Below are positions 23,805 through 33,194 of a DNA stretch of 64,000 nt, piece after piece. The translations under genes were made by a program, and so were the position numbers. Numbering within the stretch: position 1 is the first letter of the stretch; every line of letters starts with the position of its first letter. Source of the DNA: Ammonifex degensii KC4 (GTDB taxonomy: Bacteria > Bacillota > Desulfotomaculia > Desulfotomaculales > Ammonificaceae); NCBI RefSeq assembly GCF_000024605.1, contig NC_013385.1:1297501-1361500 (forward strand), in the 5' to 3' direction. The notes beneath the pieces were generated by a model. The model was not told the origin of the DNA and searched no databases. It saw nothing but the letters and a program-made list of their open reading frames with translations.

Positions 23805-24976
23805 AGCTTTTCACCTCGCCTTTGCCAGGGTAAGAGGTCGGCAAAGCTCTTTCCCACCGGCCAGGAAAAACCGAAAAGGTTGGCTACAGTCGCCGCCAGG
23901 TCGGCAAAGGTCTCGCGCACCCCCAGGTTTACTCCCCGTCCAAGCCGCGATCCTCCCCATACCAGTAAAGGAACGTATTCGCGCGAGTGATCGGTGCTGG
24001 GAGTGGTGGGGTCACAGCCGTGATCGGCAGTGACGAAAAGAATTCCGTCTTCCGGCAGGGCCTCGGCCAGGCGAGGTAAGGCAGCGTCGAACTCCCGCAA
24101 AGCCCGGGCAAAGCCCTGGAGGTCGTTGCGGTGCCCATAGAGGGTGTCGAAGTCCACCAGGTTGGTGAAGACCAGGCCCGGCGCCATATTCTTCACCGCT
24201 TTGATGGTCACCTGCAAGTTCTCCTGGTTGTCCTTGGCCGGCAAGGAGCGGGTTATCCCCCTCCCGGCAAAGATGTCCGGTATTTTCCCTATCCCCACCA
24301 CTTCGTAGCCCCGCTCCACCAAGGCGTCCAGCAAGGTGGGACGGGGCGGGGGAAGAGAGAAATCGTGGCGGCGCGGGGTGCGGCGGAAACTTCCCGGCTT
24401 CCCCGTGAAGGGGCGGGCGATGACCCGCGCCACGGCGTGCTCACCGGTGAGGATCTCCCTGGCTATACGGCACATCCGGTAAAGCTCCTCTACCGGGATG
24501 ACTTCTTCATGGGCAGCTATCTGGAAAACGCTGTCGGCCGAGGTATAGACTATGGGGTAACCGGTTTCCAAGTGCAGTGGCCCGAGTTCCTCGATAATGA
24601 CCGTACCGGAGGCAGGTTTGTTCCCCAGAACCTTGCGCCCTATGCGCTCCTCAAAGGTCCGGATGATCTCGGGTGGAAACCCCTGGGGATAGACGGGAAA
24701 AGGGCGTTCTAGGATGACTCCCATCAGTTCCCAGTGGCCGGTGGTGGTATCCTTGCCCGGTGAAGCCTCAGCCATCTTGCCGTAAGAGGCCAGCGGCTCC
24801 TCCACCGGGTCAACACCCAGGATTTCTCCTATGTTTCCCAACCCCCAGGCCGTAAGGTGGGGAAGATCAAGTCCCCCTACCGCTCGCGCCAGGTTGCCCA
24901 GAGTATTGCTTCCTTCGTCCCTGTAGCGGTGGGCATCCGGTAAGGCCCCGATACCCACCCCGTCCAGCACTACCAC
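23786..24976 (-). CDS. deoB: Phosphopentomutase
   Basis: A 396-residue alkaline-phosphatase-superfamily enzyme converting (deoxy)ribose-1-phosphate to the 5-phosphate. Metal and phosphate sites are visible: [14 protein letters not shown], the Thr in [14 protein letters not shown] at about residue 73, [12 protein letters not shown], and [11 protein letters not shown] with [13 protein letters not shown]. The first canonical start is a GTG at 24976. However, conserved hydrophobic residues ([12 protein letters not shown]) continue upstream in frame with no ATG, GTG or TTG before them. The true start may therefore be non-standard, or the 5' end may hold an error. The gene is downstream of xerD and overlaps pdp. 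Confidence 0.93.
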   Translation of the reverse strand: MVVLDGVGIGALPDAHRYRDEGSNTLGNLARAVGGLDLPHLTAWGLGNIGEILGVDPVEEPLASYGKMAEASPGKDTTTGHWELMGVILERPFPVYPQGFPPEIIRTFEERIGRKVLGNKPASGTVIIEELGPLHLETGYPIVYTSADSVFQIAAHEEVIPVEELYRMCRIAREILTGEHAVARVIARPFTGKPGSFRRTPRRHDFSLPPPRPTLLDALVERGYEVVGIGKIPDIFAGRGITRSLPAKDNQENLQVTIKAVKNMAPGLVFTNLVDFDTLYGHRNDLQGFARALREFDAALPRLAEALPEDGILFVTADHGCDPTTPSTDHSREYVPLLVWGGSRLGRGVNLGVRETFADLAATVANLFGFSWPVGKSFADLLPWQRRGEKLCGPTT

Positions 24977-25011
24977 TACTACCCGCTCTACTTTCGTAAA
25001 ACCATCCCCTT

Positions 25012-25920
25012 TTAAGGCTCCGTTTTCCGGGAACGCGGGTGGGCCCGCCGGTACACCTCACGCACCCTGGTCGAAGTGAGATGAGTGTAAATTTGAGTAG
25101 TACTGATGGAAACGTGGCCCAAGAGCTCCTGGACCACCCGCAGATCGGCCCCGTTCTCTAAAAGATGGGTGGCAAAGGAGTGGCGTAAAGTGTGAGGAGA
25201 AGGGGCCGAAGTCAGGCCAGCCTGGCGGGCATAATCTTTTAAAAGCTTGAAGACCGCTTGCCGGGTGAGCCTTCCGCCCCGGCGATTAACAAAGAGGGCG
25301 GAAGTGCGACGATCTTTCACCAGGCGGGGCCAGGCCTTCTCTAGGTATTCCCTCAGGTAATGCTGCGCCACCCTCCCTACCGGCACTATCCGCTCCTTTC
25401 CTCCCTTGCCTAAAACACGCACGTAGCCCGCCTCCAGGTTAAGGTGGTCCACATCCAGCCCCACAAGCTCCGACACCCGCATCCCTGTGGCGTAGGCCAG
25501 CTCCAGCAAAGCCCTATCTCTCAACCCCTGAGGAGTGTTGGTCCGGGGAGCGGTGAGCAGGCGCTCCACTTCCTCCGGGCGCAGCACCTTGGGCAGCCGC
25601 TCGGGGATCTTGGGAGAGGAAAGTTCTTCTGCCGGATCCCAGGGCAGGTAGCCAGCCTGGGTCGCCAAGTAGGCGCAGAAAGATTTGAGGGCCGCCAAGC
25701 GCCGAGCCACCGTGGAAGCCAGATATCCGGCGGCATTAAGTTCGTAAAGGTAGCAAAGGCAGGCGTCGCGCAAAGAAGAGGGATCCAGGGAAAACTGGCG
25801 CCGGGCCACGAAAGCGCAAAAGTGCTTGAGGTCGGTACGGTAGGCGGCTATGGTGTTATCTGCCAGGCCCCGCTCCACCCGCAAAAACTCCAAAAACTCC
25901 TCCAGCCACTTCTCCAGCAT
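25012..25920 (-). CDS. xerD: Tyrosine recombinase XerD
   Basis: A 302-residue site-specific recombinase that resolves chromosome dimers. The N-terminal SAM-like domain ([19 protein letters not shown]) is followed by the catalytic domain with all residues in place: Arg in ATGMRVSEL, Lys in [26 protein letters not shown], His in [14 protein letters not shown], where the Tyr nucleophile also lies. The ATG at 25920 is chosen for GGGAGGG eight bases upstream; the frame stays open 174 bp further but has no family similarity there. It starts the xerD-deoB-pdp run after spoIIM and a YqzK-like gene. Confidence 0.94.
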   Translation of the reverse strand: MLEKWLEEFLEFLRVERGLADNTIAAYRTDLKHFCAFVARRQFSLDPSSLRDACLCYLYELNAAGYLASTVARRLAALKSFCAYLATQAGYLPWDPAEELSSPKIPERLPKVLRPEEVERLLTAPRTNTPQGLRDRALLELAYATGMRVSELVGLDVDHLNLEAGYVRVLGKGGKERIVPVGRVAQHYLREYLEKAWPRLVKDRRTSALFVNRRGGRLTRQAVFKLLKDYARQAGLTSAPSPHTLRHSFATHLLENGADLRVVQELLGHVSISTTQIYTHLTSTRVREVYRRAHPRSRKTEP

Positions 25921-25979
25921 ACCCCACCCTCCCGTTAGAGGAGAAATTCGCCACCTATAAGCCTTGCTCCTGCCAAGTT

Positions 25980-26189
25980 TCAGTGCCGATAGTAATCCCG
26001 CAGCTTCTCCACCAGCCAGTCGAGAAGGCCTGTCCGCTCTTCCAAGGTGGTCGGTCCGGCTGTCGGGCAAGTCTTTTCCCGGAAGCTGGACCAAGTTCCT
26101 ACTATCGCCAGCAGGACCAGGAGCAGGCCGAGCACGATCTTAGCCAGCCTAAGCCAAGCGGATCTAGGCCAGAAGCAGACAAGCTTCAT
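25980..26189 (-). CDS. Short membrane protein, DUF4227/YqzK-like
   Basis: A 69-residue protein with one membrane helix (LAKIVLGLLLVLLAIVG) and a soluble tail ending LLDWLVEKLRDYYRH. The size, single helix and aromatic end resemble YqzK/DUF4227, which sits just upstream of xerD in Bacillus as this gene does. Sequence similarity alone is weak. The ATG at 26189 is chosen over 26207 because GGGAGGGTAGGGAG precedes it. Function is unknown. Confidence 0.55.
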   Translation of the reverse strand: MKLVCFWPRSAWLRLAKIVLGLLLVLLAIVGTWSSFREKTCPTAGPTTLEERTGLLDWLVEKLRDYYRH

Positions 26190-26193
26190 CTCC

Positions 26194-26829
26194 CTACCCT
26201 CCCGCAAGCAAGAGCCTTACCAGCCAGGGGACCAGGTAAACTTCTACCAGCGCCGCTCCCACCGAAAGACATCCCCAGCACAACATAAGCCCAGTGTAGC
26301 GCCAGAACCAGGGCTCCGCAGTAAAAGCAGGCGTTTTACCCTGCTGCTGGCGGAAGAAGGCTAAGGAGAAAGAAGTGGCGGCTGCCAAAAGCAAGGCCAG
26401 GAACAAGGGCAAATTATGAGGAAGAAAGGCCACCAGCAGCACTTTAGTTCCTGGAAGCTCGCTTTGCCGCAGAAGAAAGGCAGCGGTAAAGCCCCAGGCG
26501 TACCCTTGAAGCATTAAAACCAGGACTATAAGCGGCGTGGTGTAGATACTCAAACCCGCCAGATAGCAAACCCCCAGGGGCAAAAGGTGATAAAGGGCCG
26601 CCTGCGGGAGCTTCGCCCCGTCCTTTTGTGCTACCGCGAGTAACTGGGCCGTGTACTGGGTTAGCTCCTGGATTTCCCGGCCCTCCAGCCGCTCTGCTAC
26701 GCTTATACCCCAGGCCGCCGCGGCCATTACCAGAAAAAAGGAAAAGAGTAGCGGAAGCCAGAAGCGGCGGAGCAAAAGAAAAAACCAGGCTCGGGTGAAC
26801 ACCAGGTAGTAAATTACCGGCTGCCGCAT
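26194..26829 (-). CDS. spoIIM: Stage II sporulation protein M
   Basis: A 211-residue multi-pass membrane protein of the SpoIIM family. Helices are visible near residues 20-45, 80-105 (LLPLGVCYLAGLSIYTTPLI), 115-135, 140-160 (LLVAFLPHNLPLFLALLLAAA) and 185-205. The HNLPLF segment between helices is typical. SpoIIM is part of the SpoIIDMP machine that degrades septal peptidoglycan and drives engulfment. The ATG at 26829 with GGGGG upstream is preferred to a TTG five codons earlier. It precedes the YqzK-like gene and xerD. Confidence 0.87.
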   Translation of the reverse strand: MRQPVIYYLVFTRAWFFLLLRRFWLPLLFSFFLVMAAAAWGISVAERLEGREIQELTQYTAQLLAVAQKDGAKLPQAALYHLLPLGVCYLAGLSIYTTPLIVLVLMLQGYAWGFTAAFLLRQSELPGTKVLLVAFLPHNLPLFLALLLAAATSFSLAFFRQQQGKTPAFTAEPWFWRYTGLMLCWGCLSVGAALVEVYLVPWLVRLLLAGG

Positions 26830-26898
26830 CTTGATAACCCCCAACCTGCATCCCCCTCAATTCCTTTTCAGGAAAAGATTACTCCTCAAGGAAGAAAA

Positions 26899-27996
26899 TT
26901 ATGAAAGGGAGAGCAGGTGAACGGCCCATAGCCCGGCCGCTCCGGCGGCCAAGAAAAACTCTCGGTCTTCTTCCAGGCCCCTCCCCATGGTGGAAACCTG
27001 GATTTCCAAGGCTTCCAGGGCGGCCAAGGCCGGCGTGGCGTCTAGAGCCACCACCCGGTGCCTGGCCGGTATTTCGGTTTCGCTCAACTGCTGCCACACC
27101 AGGGCTTCCTTGGGAGGAGGTAGCCAGGGAAGGGGAACCCAGCAAGGAGCCAGACTGACCCGCTGCAGCACGGTCAAAGTGTGGTGGCTTACTCCCCGGT
27201 GCCGGGGGCGGGGATCGGCGAAGCTCAGGCGCAAAGGAACTATTGGCCTGCCCCCTAGGGCCCAGGCAGCGTTGGCTATCTCCCCCTGCCCTACCGCCGT
27301 GGTTCCTAGAGGCGTCCCGGTACCCACAACGCCGGGGCCGATCCCGGCCACAATGATGTCGGCCCGGGTCACGTGCTTGGCCGCCAGCAAGCCGCTGTGC
27401 AAAGTTACTGCTTCCAGATCACCCCCGAAGGCATGCCCCACCGTGACGGTGGCCGCCAGCAGTCTTCTCCCCCGGAGCTCGGCTACCGTCCGGGAAAGAG
27501 AAAGGGGTAAAGCACCCCCGTCGGTCATGACGTAGACCAGACGGAGCCGGCCCTTGCCCGCTCGCCAGACAGCGGCGGCCACTGGTGCCAACTGGCTGTG
27601 TAGTTCCAGGGCCACCACCGGCGTGCCCTCAAGGCTTACAGCCTGACGCATGACGGTATGATAAGGGCTGTCCGGCTCTTCCACCGCCAGCACCTTTATC
27701 TGGGCCGGAGTATAACGGAGCTTCATGATGTGTCCTGGCTCCGGCGGGTCCAGGACCACCCGGCGCAGGTTGGCTACCACGAAGTGGTAGCCGCCGCTAC
27801 CCAGCCCCTTGGCCACCGCCGTGGTGTTGAGCAGCACTGGGTCTCCTACGGCCACTTCCCCGGTGAAGCTTTCCAGGATTATGGCCTTCTCCTCTCTTCC
27901 CTCTACTTCCACCAGGACTTCTACCAAGTCGGCGCGCTTATCCAGTATACGCAGAACTTTGCCCGGTCGCAGGCGCAGGCGGGCGTTTGATACCAT
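26899..27996 (-). CDS. DUF3866 family protein
   Basis: A 365-residue protein matching the DUF3866 family found in Firmicutes and Actinobacteria. It has an N-terminal beta-rich part (residues 1-90), a Rossmann-like core with VYVMTDGGALPLSLS at about residue 155, VTVGHAFGGDLEAVT and VAGIGPGVVGTGTPLG. The C-terminal part includes RHRGVSHHTLT. The conserved DGGALP and GHAFGGD patterns suggest a binding site, but no activity is known. The ATG at 27996 has AAGGAG about twelve bases before it; the longer in-frame extension to 28,245 covers the divergent rqcH gene and is rejected. It shares a 69-bp divergent region with rqcH. Confidence 0.85.
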   Translation of the reverse strand: MVSNARLRLRPGKVLRILDKRADLVEVLVEVEGREEKAIILESFTGEVAVGDPVLLNTTAVAKGLGSGGYHFVVANLRRVVLDPPEPGHIMKLRYTPAQIKVLAVEEPDSPYHTVMRQAVSLEGTPVVALELHSQLAPVAAAVWRAGKGRLRLVYVMTDGGALPLSLSRTVAELRGRRLLAATVTVGHAFGGDLEAVTLHSGLLAAKHVTRADIIVAGIGPGVVGTGTPLGTTAVGQGEIANAAWALGGRPIVPLRLSFADPRPRHRGVSHHTLTVLQRVSLAPCWVPLPWLPPPKEALVWQQLSETEIPARHRVVALDATPALAALEALEIQVSTMGRGLEEDREFFLAAGAAGLWAVHLLSLS

Positions 27997-28065
27997 TGTC
28001 CGCCAACTCCTTTTCTCCTTATACTTTAAAAAGCCAAGCTTTTTGCCCTTGTGGGAGGAAAGAAG

Positions 28066-29796
28066 TTGCCCTTCGACGGTCTCACCCTCAACCGCATAGT
28101 ACAGGAACTGAAGCAAGAGCTCGTGGGTGGCCGCATCGAGCGGATCTATCAGCCCACTGAGCTGGAGCTCCTCTTTGTCGTGCGCTGCCAGGGAAAAAAG
28201 CAAAACCTGTGGCTTTCGGCCCAGGCTAACGCCCCCCGCGTGCACCTCACCGCCCTCAAAGAGCGGCCAAACTCCCGGTCGTCTGCTTTCTTAACTCTCC
28301 TGCGCCGCTATTTAGAAGGTGGGCGCATAGCCGCTTTAGAGCAGCCCGGGCTGGAAAGGATCCTTCACCTTAATATCACCACCACCGACGAACTAAGGCG
28401 CCCGGTCAACTACCGGTTGGTAGTAGAGATTATGGGCAAGCACAGCAATATTATCCTTTTGGAGCCGGAAGAGGGCAAGATCCTGGATGGGATCAAGCGC
28501 TACAGCCACGCTTTAAGCCGCTACCGGGAAGTACTGCCCGGGCGCCCCTACCGCACCCCCCAGACGGACAAACTCGATCCCCGCAGCTTGGCCGAAGAAG
28601 ACTTTTTCGCCGCGACTTTGAGCTCCCTTCCTCCTGCCACCCCTCTGGCTAAAGCTATCCAGCAGCGCTTCCAGGGGTTAGGGCTGCCCACCGCCCGGGA
28701 GGTAGTGCTGCGGGCCGGGCTGAAAGAGGAACTTCTTTTGGAGGAGTGCGGCCTTTACGAGCTCCGGAAGCTCTTCTTGGCCTTGAAAGAGTTGGTGGCA
28801 GAGGTGACCGAGGGGAAGAGCCTGCCCACCCTGGTGCTGGAGGGAGGAAAGCCCGTAGAGTTTTTCCCTTTCGCTCCCCTTTCCTTCCCCAACCAGCGAG
28901 AGCACGGCAGTATGAACGAAGTGGTGGACCGCTTTTATACCCTGCGCACCGAAGCCCAGCGTCTGGATCTGCTCCGGCAGCAACTGGCCCGGAAAGTAGG
29001 TCGGCGCATAGAGCAGGCGGAAAAACGGCTGGGGGCTTTGAACGCCCTCTTGGAAGAAAAGGAGCCGGAGAAGTTCCGGCTCTGGGGAGAACTCATCCTG
29101 GCCAACCTGCACCGCTTGGTCCCCGGAATGGAAGAGGCAGTGCTGGAGAATTATCACGAGCCAGACTCTCCGCCGGTGACCGTGCCCTTGGATCCTTCTC
29201 TTACCCCGGTGGAGTGCGCCCAGCGCTACTTCGAGCTTTACCGCCGGGCCAAGAAAGCCCGGGACACTGCCCAGGCAGAAAAAGAGAGGCTGGAAGAGGA
29301 GCTGGCTTACCTAGCCTCGGTAGCCACGGCCCTTTCTCAGGCCGAAAGACTGGAGGAGTTGGAAGAGATAGCCGCCGAGATAGAAGAGGAGGAGACGGGT
29401 CGTCCGGCTCCTTCTCGCCCGGAAGCTCCGCGCCCCTTAAAGTTCGTCTCTCCTAGCGGCTTTACCGTCTGGGTGGGGAAGAACAATCGGCAAAACGAAT
29501 ACGTCACCTTCAAGCTGGCTTCCCCGGATGACCTTTGGCTCCACGCCCGTGGGGTGCCGGGCGCGCACGTAGTGCTCAAGACCGGGGGGAAAGACCCCGC
29601 GCCGGAAGACCTGCGCTTTGCCGCTACTTTGGCCGCCTACTTCAGCCAGGCCCGGCAAAGTACCTACGTGCCGGTAGACTACACCCGGCGGGCCAACGTC
29701 AGGCGCCCGGCCGGAAGCCGCCCCGGCCTGGTGATCTACACGCAAGAGCAAACCCTTTTCGTGAAACCGGAGGAAGCTAGAAAATACCTTTTCTAA
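28066..29796 (+). CDS. rqcH: Rqc2 homologue RqcH (NFACT protein, FbpA)
   Basis: A 576-residue NFACT protein. Residues 1-200 are NFACT-N (PFDGLTLNRIVQEL, a GRIERIYQP turn and VVEIMGKHSNIIL). A helical HhH/coiled-coil middle follows (about 200-430), then NFACT-R (WVGKNNRQNEYVTFKLA, DLWLHARGVPGAHVVLK). RqcH binds obstructed 50S subunits and recruits tRNA-Ala to add C-terminal alanine tails that mark stalled peptides for degradation. The TTG at 28066 is chosen since GGGAGGAAAG lies just upstream and family members begin MPFDG. Its 3' end overlaps the next, convergent gene by 4 bp. Confidence 0.92.
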   Translation: MPFDGLTLNRIVQELKQELVGGRIERIYQPTELELLFVVRCQGKKQNLWLSAQANAPRVHLTALKERPNSRSSAFLTLLRRYLEGGRIAALEQPGLERILHLNITTTDELRRPVNYRLVVEIMGKHSNIILLEPEEGKILDGIKRYSHALSRYREVLPGRPYRTPQTDKLDPRSLAEEDFFAATLSSLPPATPLAKAIQQRFQGLGLPTAREVVLRAGLKEELLLEECGLYELRKLFLALKELVAEVTEGKSLPTLVLEGGKPVEFFPFAPLSFPNQREHGSMNEVVDRFYTLRTEAQRLDLLRQQLARKVGRRIEQAEKRLGALNALLEEKEPEKFRLWGELILANLHRLVPGMEEAVLENYHEPDSPPVTVPLDPSLTPVECAQRYFELYRRAKKARDTAQAEKERLEEELAYLASVATALSQAERLEELEEIAAEIEEEETGRPAPSRPEAPRPLKFVSPSGFTVWVGKNNRQNEYVTFKLASPDDLWLHARGVPGAHVVLKTGGKDPAPEDLRFAATLAAYFSQARQSTYVPVDYTRRANVRRPAGSRPGLVIYTQEQTLFVKPEEARKYLF

Positions 29797-30524
29797 CTGC
29801 CCTTGGGATAAAAGACATGCGGTGGGGGCTCGATCTTTTTCTTGTGCCCGAAGTCGGCCAGTTTCAGCCCCACCTTAAGCTGAGTGGGAGACTTCTTACC
29901 TTTAGCCCCCACCTCCACCCGAGTTATGTACCGGGTAGAAGGGTCTATCCCTATCCGGTAGCGGAAATCGGTAAACTGGGTAGCCAACTCAGGATGGCGC
30001 GGAACGGCAGGGAAGCACTCCAGCACCCAAAGCCCCTTCTCTTCCGGCCCGGCCCGCGCCCAGCGGGCGGCCGGAGGTGAGGCGAAGTCGAGCAAAACAA
30101 GGGGATCGAGCTCCGCCGTAAACACCCGTGTTTCTCCCAGCCTCTCCCCAGGAAAGGCCAGCCACTTGGGGCCGAAAGGGTCCTTGATGTAGGCGGTCTC
30201 CCCTACCCGGATGATCTCCACCGGGGCGTTGAAGAGCTTGCCCCGGGCGTATACCCGGTCGGGCAGCGTCTTTAGCCCCTGAAGTTCGCTCAAAAGCCTC
30301 GTCCCTTGAGGGGTCAAAAGCTTGGTGGTTAAAGAGTAGGAGTACGAGGGAGCCTGCCGCGTCCGTTCCAGGGCCTGCTGCAAGAGATCGGCCGGAGGAG
30401 GAAGGCGCAATTTTGATCTCCCCTCCCCCAGGCGGTTTACCAGCAGCCCCACCAGAACCAGCAGCGCCAAAACCAGGGATATTACCAGGGTAAGCCTTTT
30501 GCGTTGCAAAAAAATCCAGCGCAA
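29793..30524 (-). CDS. Membrane-anchored LppX/LolA-like fold protein
   Basis: A 243-residue protein with one N-terminal membrane helix (LTLVISLVLALLVLVGLLV) and an extracytoplasmic domain. The pattern of strands (SYSYSLTTKLLT, RVYARGKLFNAPVEIIRVGETAYIKD, GLKLADFGHKK) resembles the LolA/LppX half-barrel fold used by many exported proteins that bind hydrophobic ligands. No lipobox is present, so it is held by the helix. The exact family is unknown. It is a lone minus-strand gene whose start overlaps no neighbour and faces away from the MazG-like gene. Confidence 0.55.
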   Translation of the reverse strand: MRWIFLQRKRLTLVISLVLALLVLVGLLVNRLGEGRSKLRLPPPADLLQQALERTRQAPSYSYSLTTKLLTPQGTRLLSELQGLKTLPDRVYARGKLFNAPVEIIRVGETAYIKDPFGPKWLAFPGERLGETRVFTAELDPLVLLDFASPPAARWARAGPEEKGLWVLECFPAVPRHPELATQFTDFRYRIGIDPSTRYITRVEVGAKGKKSPTQLKVGLKLADFGHKKKIEPPPHVFYPKGS

Positions 30525-30617
30525 TCCCGAAACCCCCTTCTTTTAAGAAGCTATGCCCTTTTTCCCGCCTTGAGAACGGGCTTGTGTGGTAAAATGTTGG
30601 GCGATGGAGGTGGAGGA

Positions 30618-30950
30618 ATGGAGCTCAAGAAGATGCAGGAGGAAGTAGACCGGTGGATAACCCAGTTTGCCGAGGGCTACTGGCACCCTCTGAGCATCCT
30701 GGCCCGCCTCATCGAGGAAGTAGGGGAGCTGGCGCGGGAAATAAACCACCAGTTCGGCGAAAAGCCCAAAAAGGCGGACGAGCCCCCCGGAGACATAGCC
30801 CTGGAGCTGGGTGACATCCTCTTCATCCTGCTCTGTTACGCCAACCTGCTCAACATAGACCTGGAGAAGGCTTTCCGGGCCACGATGGAGAAATATCGTC
30901 AGCGAGACCTTAACCGCTGGACCAGGCTTAAAGTCGAAGGAGAGGATTAG
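30618..30950 (+). CDS. MazG-like nucleotide pyrophosphohydrolase
   Basis: A 110-residue single-domain all-alpha NTP pyrophosphatase. The metal-binding motifs are LARLIEEVGELARE (EExxE) and LELGDILFILLCYANLL (ExxD). The PPGDIALELGD sequence is typical of the short MazG-like family. It should split (d)NTPs or modified nucleotides to monophosphates; the substrate is unknown. The ATG at 30618 is preceded by GGAGGTGGAGGA. An upstream in-frame start at 30504 lies in the divergent promoter area and is rejected. The DUF1015 gene follows after 2 bp. Confidence 0.85.
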   Translation: MELKKMQEEVDRWITQFAEGYWHPLSILARLIEEVGELAREINHQFGEKPKKADEPPGDIALELGDILFILLCYANLLNIDLEKAFRATMEKYRQRDLNRWTRLKVEGED

Positions 30951-30952
30951 GC

Positions 30953-32191
30953 TTGCCGATAATCGCTCCTTTGCGCGGCTGGCGCTACCACAATTTCCCC
31001 CTCGCCTTAGTCATCTCGCCCCCTTATGACGTGGTGGACGAGCGCAAAGCTCAGGAACTGCGCTCCCGCCACCCCTACAACATCATCCACCTGGAGGAAA
31101 GCCGGGAAGGCAAGGGTCCCGAGGCTTATACCGCCGCCGCCCTTCTCTGGCAGAGGTGGCGTCAGGAAGGAGTTTTAAAGCCAGAAAGTTCCCCGGCCCT
31201 TTACTTTTACGCCCAGAGCTTCCACTGGCAAGAAAAGACTTACACCCGGCGCGGCTTTTTCTGCCTGCTCAAGCTCGAACCCTACGGTCGAGGTATCTTA
31301 CCCCATGAGGAGACACTGGCCCGCGCCCGCTCCGACCGGTGGGAACTCCTTCGGGCCTGCCGGGCCCACTTCTCCCCCATCTTCGGCCTTTACCTGGGAG
31401 AAGAAGAGGAAACCGAAGCCCTGTGGCGGGAAATTTTAAGACTACCTGCCGATCTCGACTTTTCCGACCCAGAAGGGCAGGGGCATAAGCTCTGGGTAGT
31501 CAAGGAGAAAAGCTTAATCGAAAAGGCGCAGGCCCTCCTGGCCAACCGGGTAGTCCTGCTGGCCGATGGGCATCACCGTTTTGAGACCGCCCTCCGCTAC
31601 CGGGAGTTCTTTGAGGAAGAAGGAGCCCACGACTGGATCTTGGCCTACCTCGCCTCCGCTCGGGATCCGGGGATTCTCATCCTTCCCACCCACCGGCTAC
31701 TCCGCCTGCCCCTCAAGGCCAGGTTGCAGGAGTTGCTGGCCAGGGCGGAAGAGACCTTCTTCACCGTGAGGCGAATATCCGCCCTCTCTCTCCTTCACCC
31801 CTTGCCTGCCGAAACTATAGGACTTTACGCCGGCAAGGAAGAAGCTTTCCTCTTCTCCTTACGCCCGGGAGTGGACCCGGCCCGGGTCCTGCCGGGGGAG
31901 CACCCCCCTGCCTGGAAGCGGCTAACGGTAACGGTGTTGCATCGTCTTTTGCTCGAAAGGAGCTGGGGGCTATCTTGGAAAGAGGAAGAGATGAGCTACA
32001 CCCACGAGGCGGCAGAAGCACTGGCTAGGGTGGACCAGGGAGAATATGAGCTTGCCTTTTTGCTCCCCCCGCCAAGCATGGAGGAGATAGCGGCCGTGGC
32101 CACCAGCGGGGCCAAAATGCCCCAAAAGTCCACCTACTTTTACCCCAAAGTACCGGCTGGGCTGGTGATCTTTTCGCTGGATAACGGGTAA
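30953..32191 (+). CDS. DUF1015 family protein
   Basis: A 412-residue protein of the DUF1015 family. It opens PIIAPLRGWRYH with SPPYDVVDERKAQELRSRHPYN, both characteristic. The central signature is VVLLADGHHRFETALRYR at about residue 200, and the C-terminus carries SGAKMPQKSTYFYPKVPAGLV. The family has been linked to serine kinase-like activity (SbnI-related) in some members, but this protein has no demonstrated role. The start is TTG at 30953 with AAGGAGAGG upstream. It follows the MazG-like gene by 2 bp, so the two are probably co-expressed. Confidence 0.9.
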   Translation: MPIIAPLRGWRYHNFPLALVISPPYDVVDERKAQELRSRHPYNIIHLEESREGKGPEAYTAAALLWQRWRQEGVLKPESSPALYFYAQSFHWQEKTYTRRGFFCLLKLEPYGRGILPHEETLARARSDRWELLRACRAHFSPIFGLYLGEEEETEALWREILRLPADLDFSDPEGQGHKLWVVKEKSLIEKAQALLANRVVLLADGHHRFETALRYREFFEEEGAHDWILAYLASARDPGILILPTHRLLRLPLKARLQELLARAEETFFTVRRISALSLLHPLPAETIGLYAGKEEAFLFSLRPGVDPARVLPGEHPPAWKRLTVTVLHRLLLERSWGLSWKEEEMSYTHEAAEALARVDQGEYELAFLLPPPSMEEIAAVATSGAKMPQKSTYFYPKVPAGLVIFSLDNG

Positions 32192-32252
32192 TCAGCTGTG
32201 GTATAAACTTTTTGAGGCATATGTTCTAAACTCGAAGAGGAGGTCGACCCCC

Positions 32253-33161
32253 GTGAGCGACGACAAGAAAGAAAAGTGCGCCGAAGAAGGCAAGACTTGC
32301 TCCTCGTGCGCCGAAAGAGGCACTTGCGAGCACGCCAAGGACAAGCCCGCCTTTGACCCCCCTCATCCCCTTTCTAAGATCAAGCATGTCATCGCCATAA
32401 TGAGCGGTAAGGGCGGGGTGGGGAAATCCACGGTGACCGCCCTGCTAGCCGTGGCGCTCACCCGCGACGGCAACCAGGTAGGCATACTCGACGCCGACGT
32501 AACCGGGCCCAGCATACCCAAACTCTTCGGGCTTAAAGGCAAGCCCGAGGCTTCGGAGTTAGGAATCTTCGCTCCCCGTACCAATCTCCTGGGCATACGG
32601 GCCATATCCATGAACCTCTTCCTGGAGCGGGAAGATGAACCGGTGATCTGGCGGGGCCCCATTATCTCCAACGTGATCCGCCAGTTCTGGACCGAGGTCA
32701 TCTGGGGCGATCTCGACTACCTGCTGGTAGACCTGCCCCCGGGAACGGGAGACGCGCCGCTTACCGTGATGCAGTCTTTACCTCTGGACGGGGTGATCAT
32801 CGTCTCCTCCCCGCAGGAGCTGGCGGTGATGGTGGTGAAGAAGGCCATACGCATGGCCGAAATCGTCAACATCCCCATCCTGGGCCTCATAGAGAACATG
32901 GCCTACGCCGTCTGCCCGCACTGCGGCCAGAGATTCTTCCCCTTCGGCGAGCCCAAAGGAGAAAAGGTGTCCATGGAGGTAGGCATCCCCTTCCTGGGCT
33001 ACCTGCCCATAAACCCGGAGCTCTCGCAACTGGGAGATGAAGGAAAGATCGAGGAAGTGGAACACACAGGCCTAGGGGAAGTTCCCAAGACTTTAAGCGA
33101 GCAACTCTCCCGCTACTCGCGCACTGCCCAGCTCCTCTTCAAGAGCCAGCAGCCGCAATAA
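32253..33161 (+). CDS. Mrp/NBP35-type Fe-S cluster carrier ATPase
   Basis: A 302-residue P-loop ATPase of the Mrp/ApbC group. The deviant Walker A is IMSGKGGVGKSTVTAL at about residue 49, and the family motif DLPPGTGDAPLTVMQ is at about 163. A CPHCG pair at about 223 is the usual bridging-cluster site. The N-terminus carries an extra Cys-rich stretch (CAEEG, CSSCAERGTCEH), as in NBP35-like proteins, which can bind a second 4Fe-4S cluster. It should carry and deliver Fe-S clusters, fitting the Fe-S-rich Hdr/Flx operon that faces it. Start is GTG with AGAGGAGG upstream. A shared terminator follows. Confidence 0.9.
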   Translation: MSDDKKEKCAEEGKTCSSCAERGTCEHAKDKPAFDPPHPLSKIKHVIAIMSGKGGVGKSTVTALLAVALTRDGNQVGILDADVTGPSIPKLFGLKGKPEASELGIFAPRTNLLGIRAISMNLFLEREDEPVIWRGPIISNVIRQFWTEVIWGDLDYLLVDLPPGTGDAPLTVMQSLPLDGVIIVSSPQELAVMVVKKAIRMAEIVNIPILGLIENMAYAVCPHCGQRFFPFGEPKGEKVSMEVGIPFLGYLPINPELSQLGDEGKIEEVEHTGLGEVPKTLSEQLSRYSRTAQLLFKSQQPQ

Positions 33162-33170
33162 AAAGCCTTC

Positions 33171-33194
33171 AGGCCGCCTTTGATAAGGCGGCCT
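33171..33194. terminator. Bidirectional intrinsic terminator
   Basis: A perfect ten-base-pair stem (AGGCCGCCTT, loop TGAT, AAGGCGGCCT) lies between the convergent ends of the mrp-type gene and flxA. T-rich tracts follow on both strands (TTAAAATCTCTCTTTT rightwards, GAAGGCTTTTTATT leftwards). Confidence 0.85.

Noticed and set aside
25921-26094. 58-codon N-terminal extension of xerD
   Set aside because: No similarity to XerD; the ATG at 25920 has a strong ribosome site and gives normal length.
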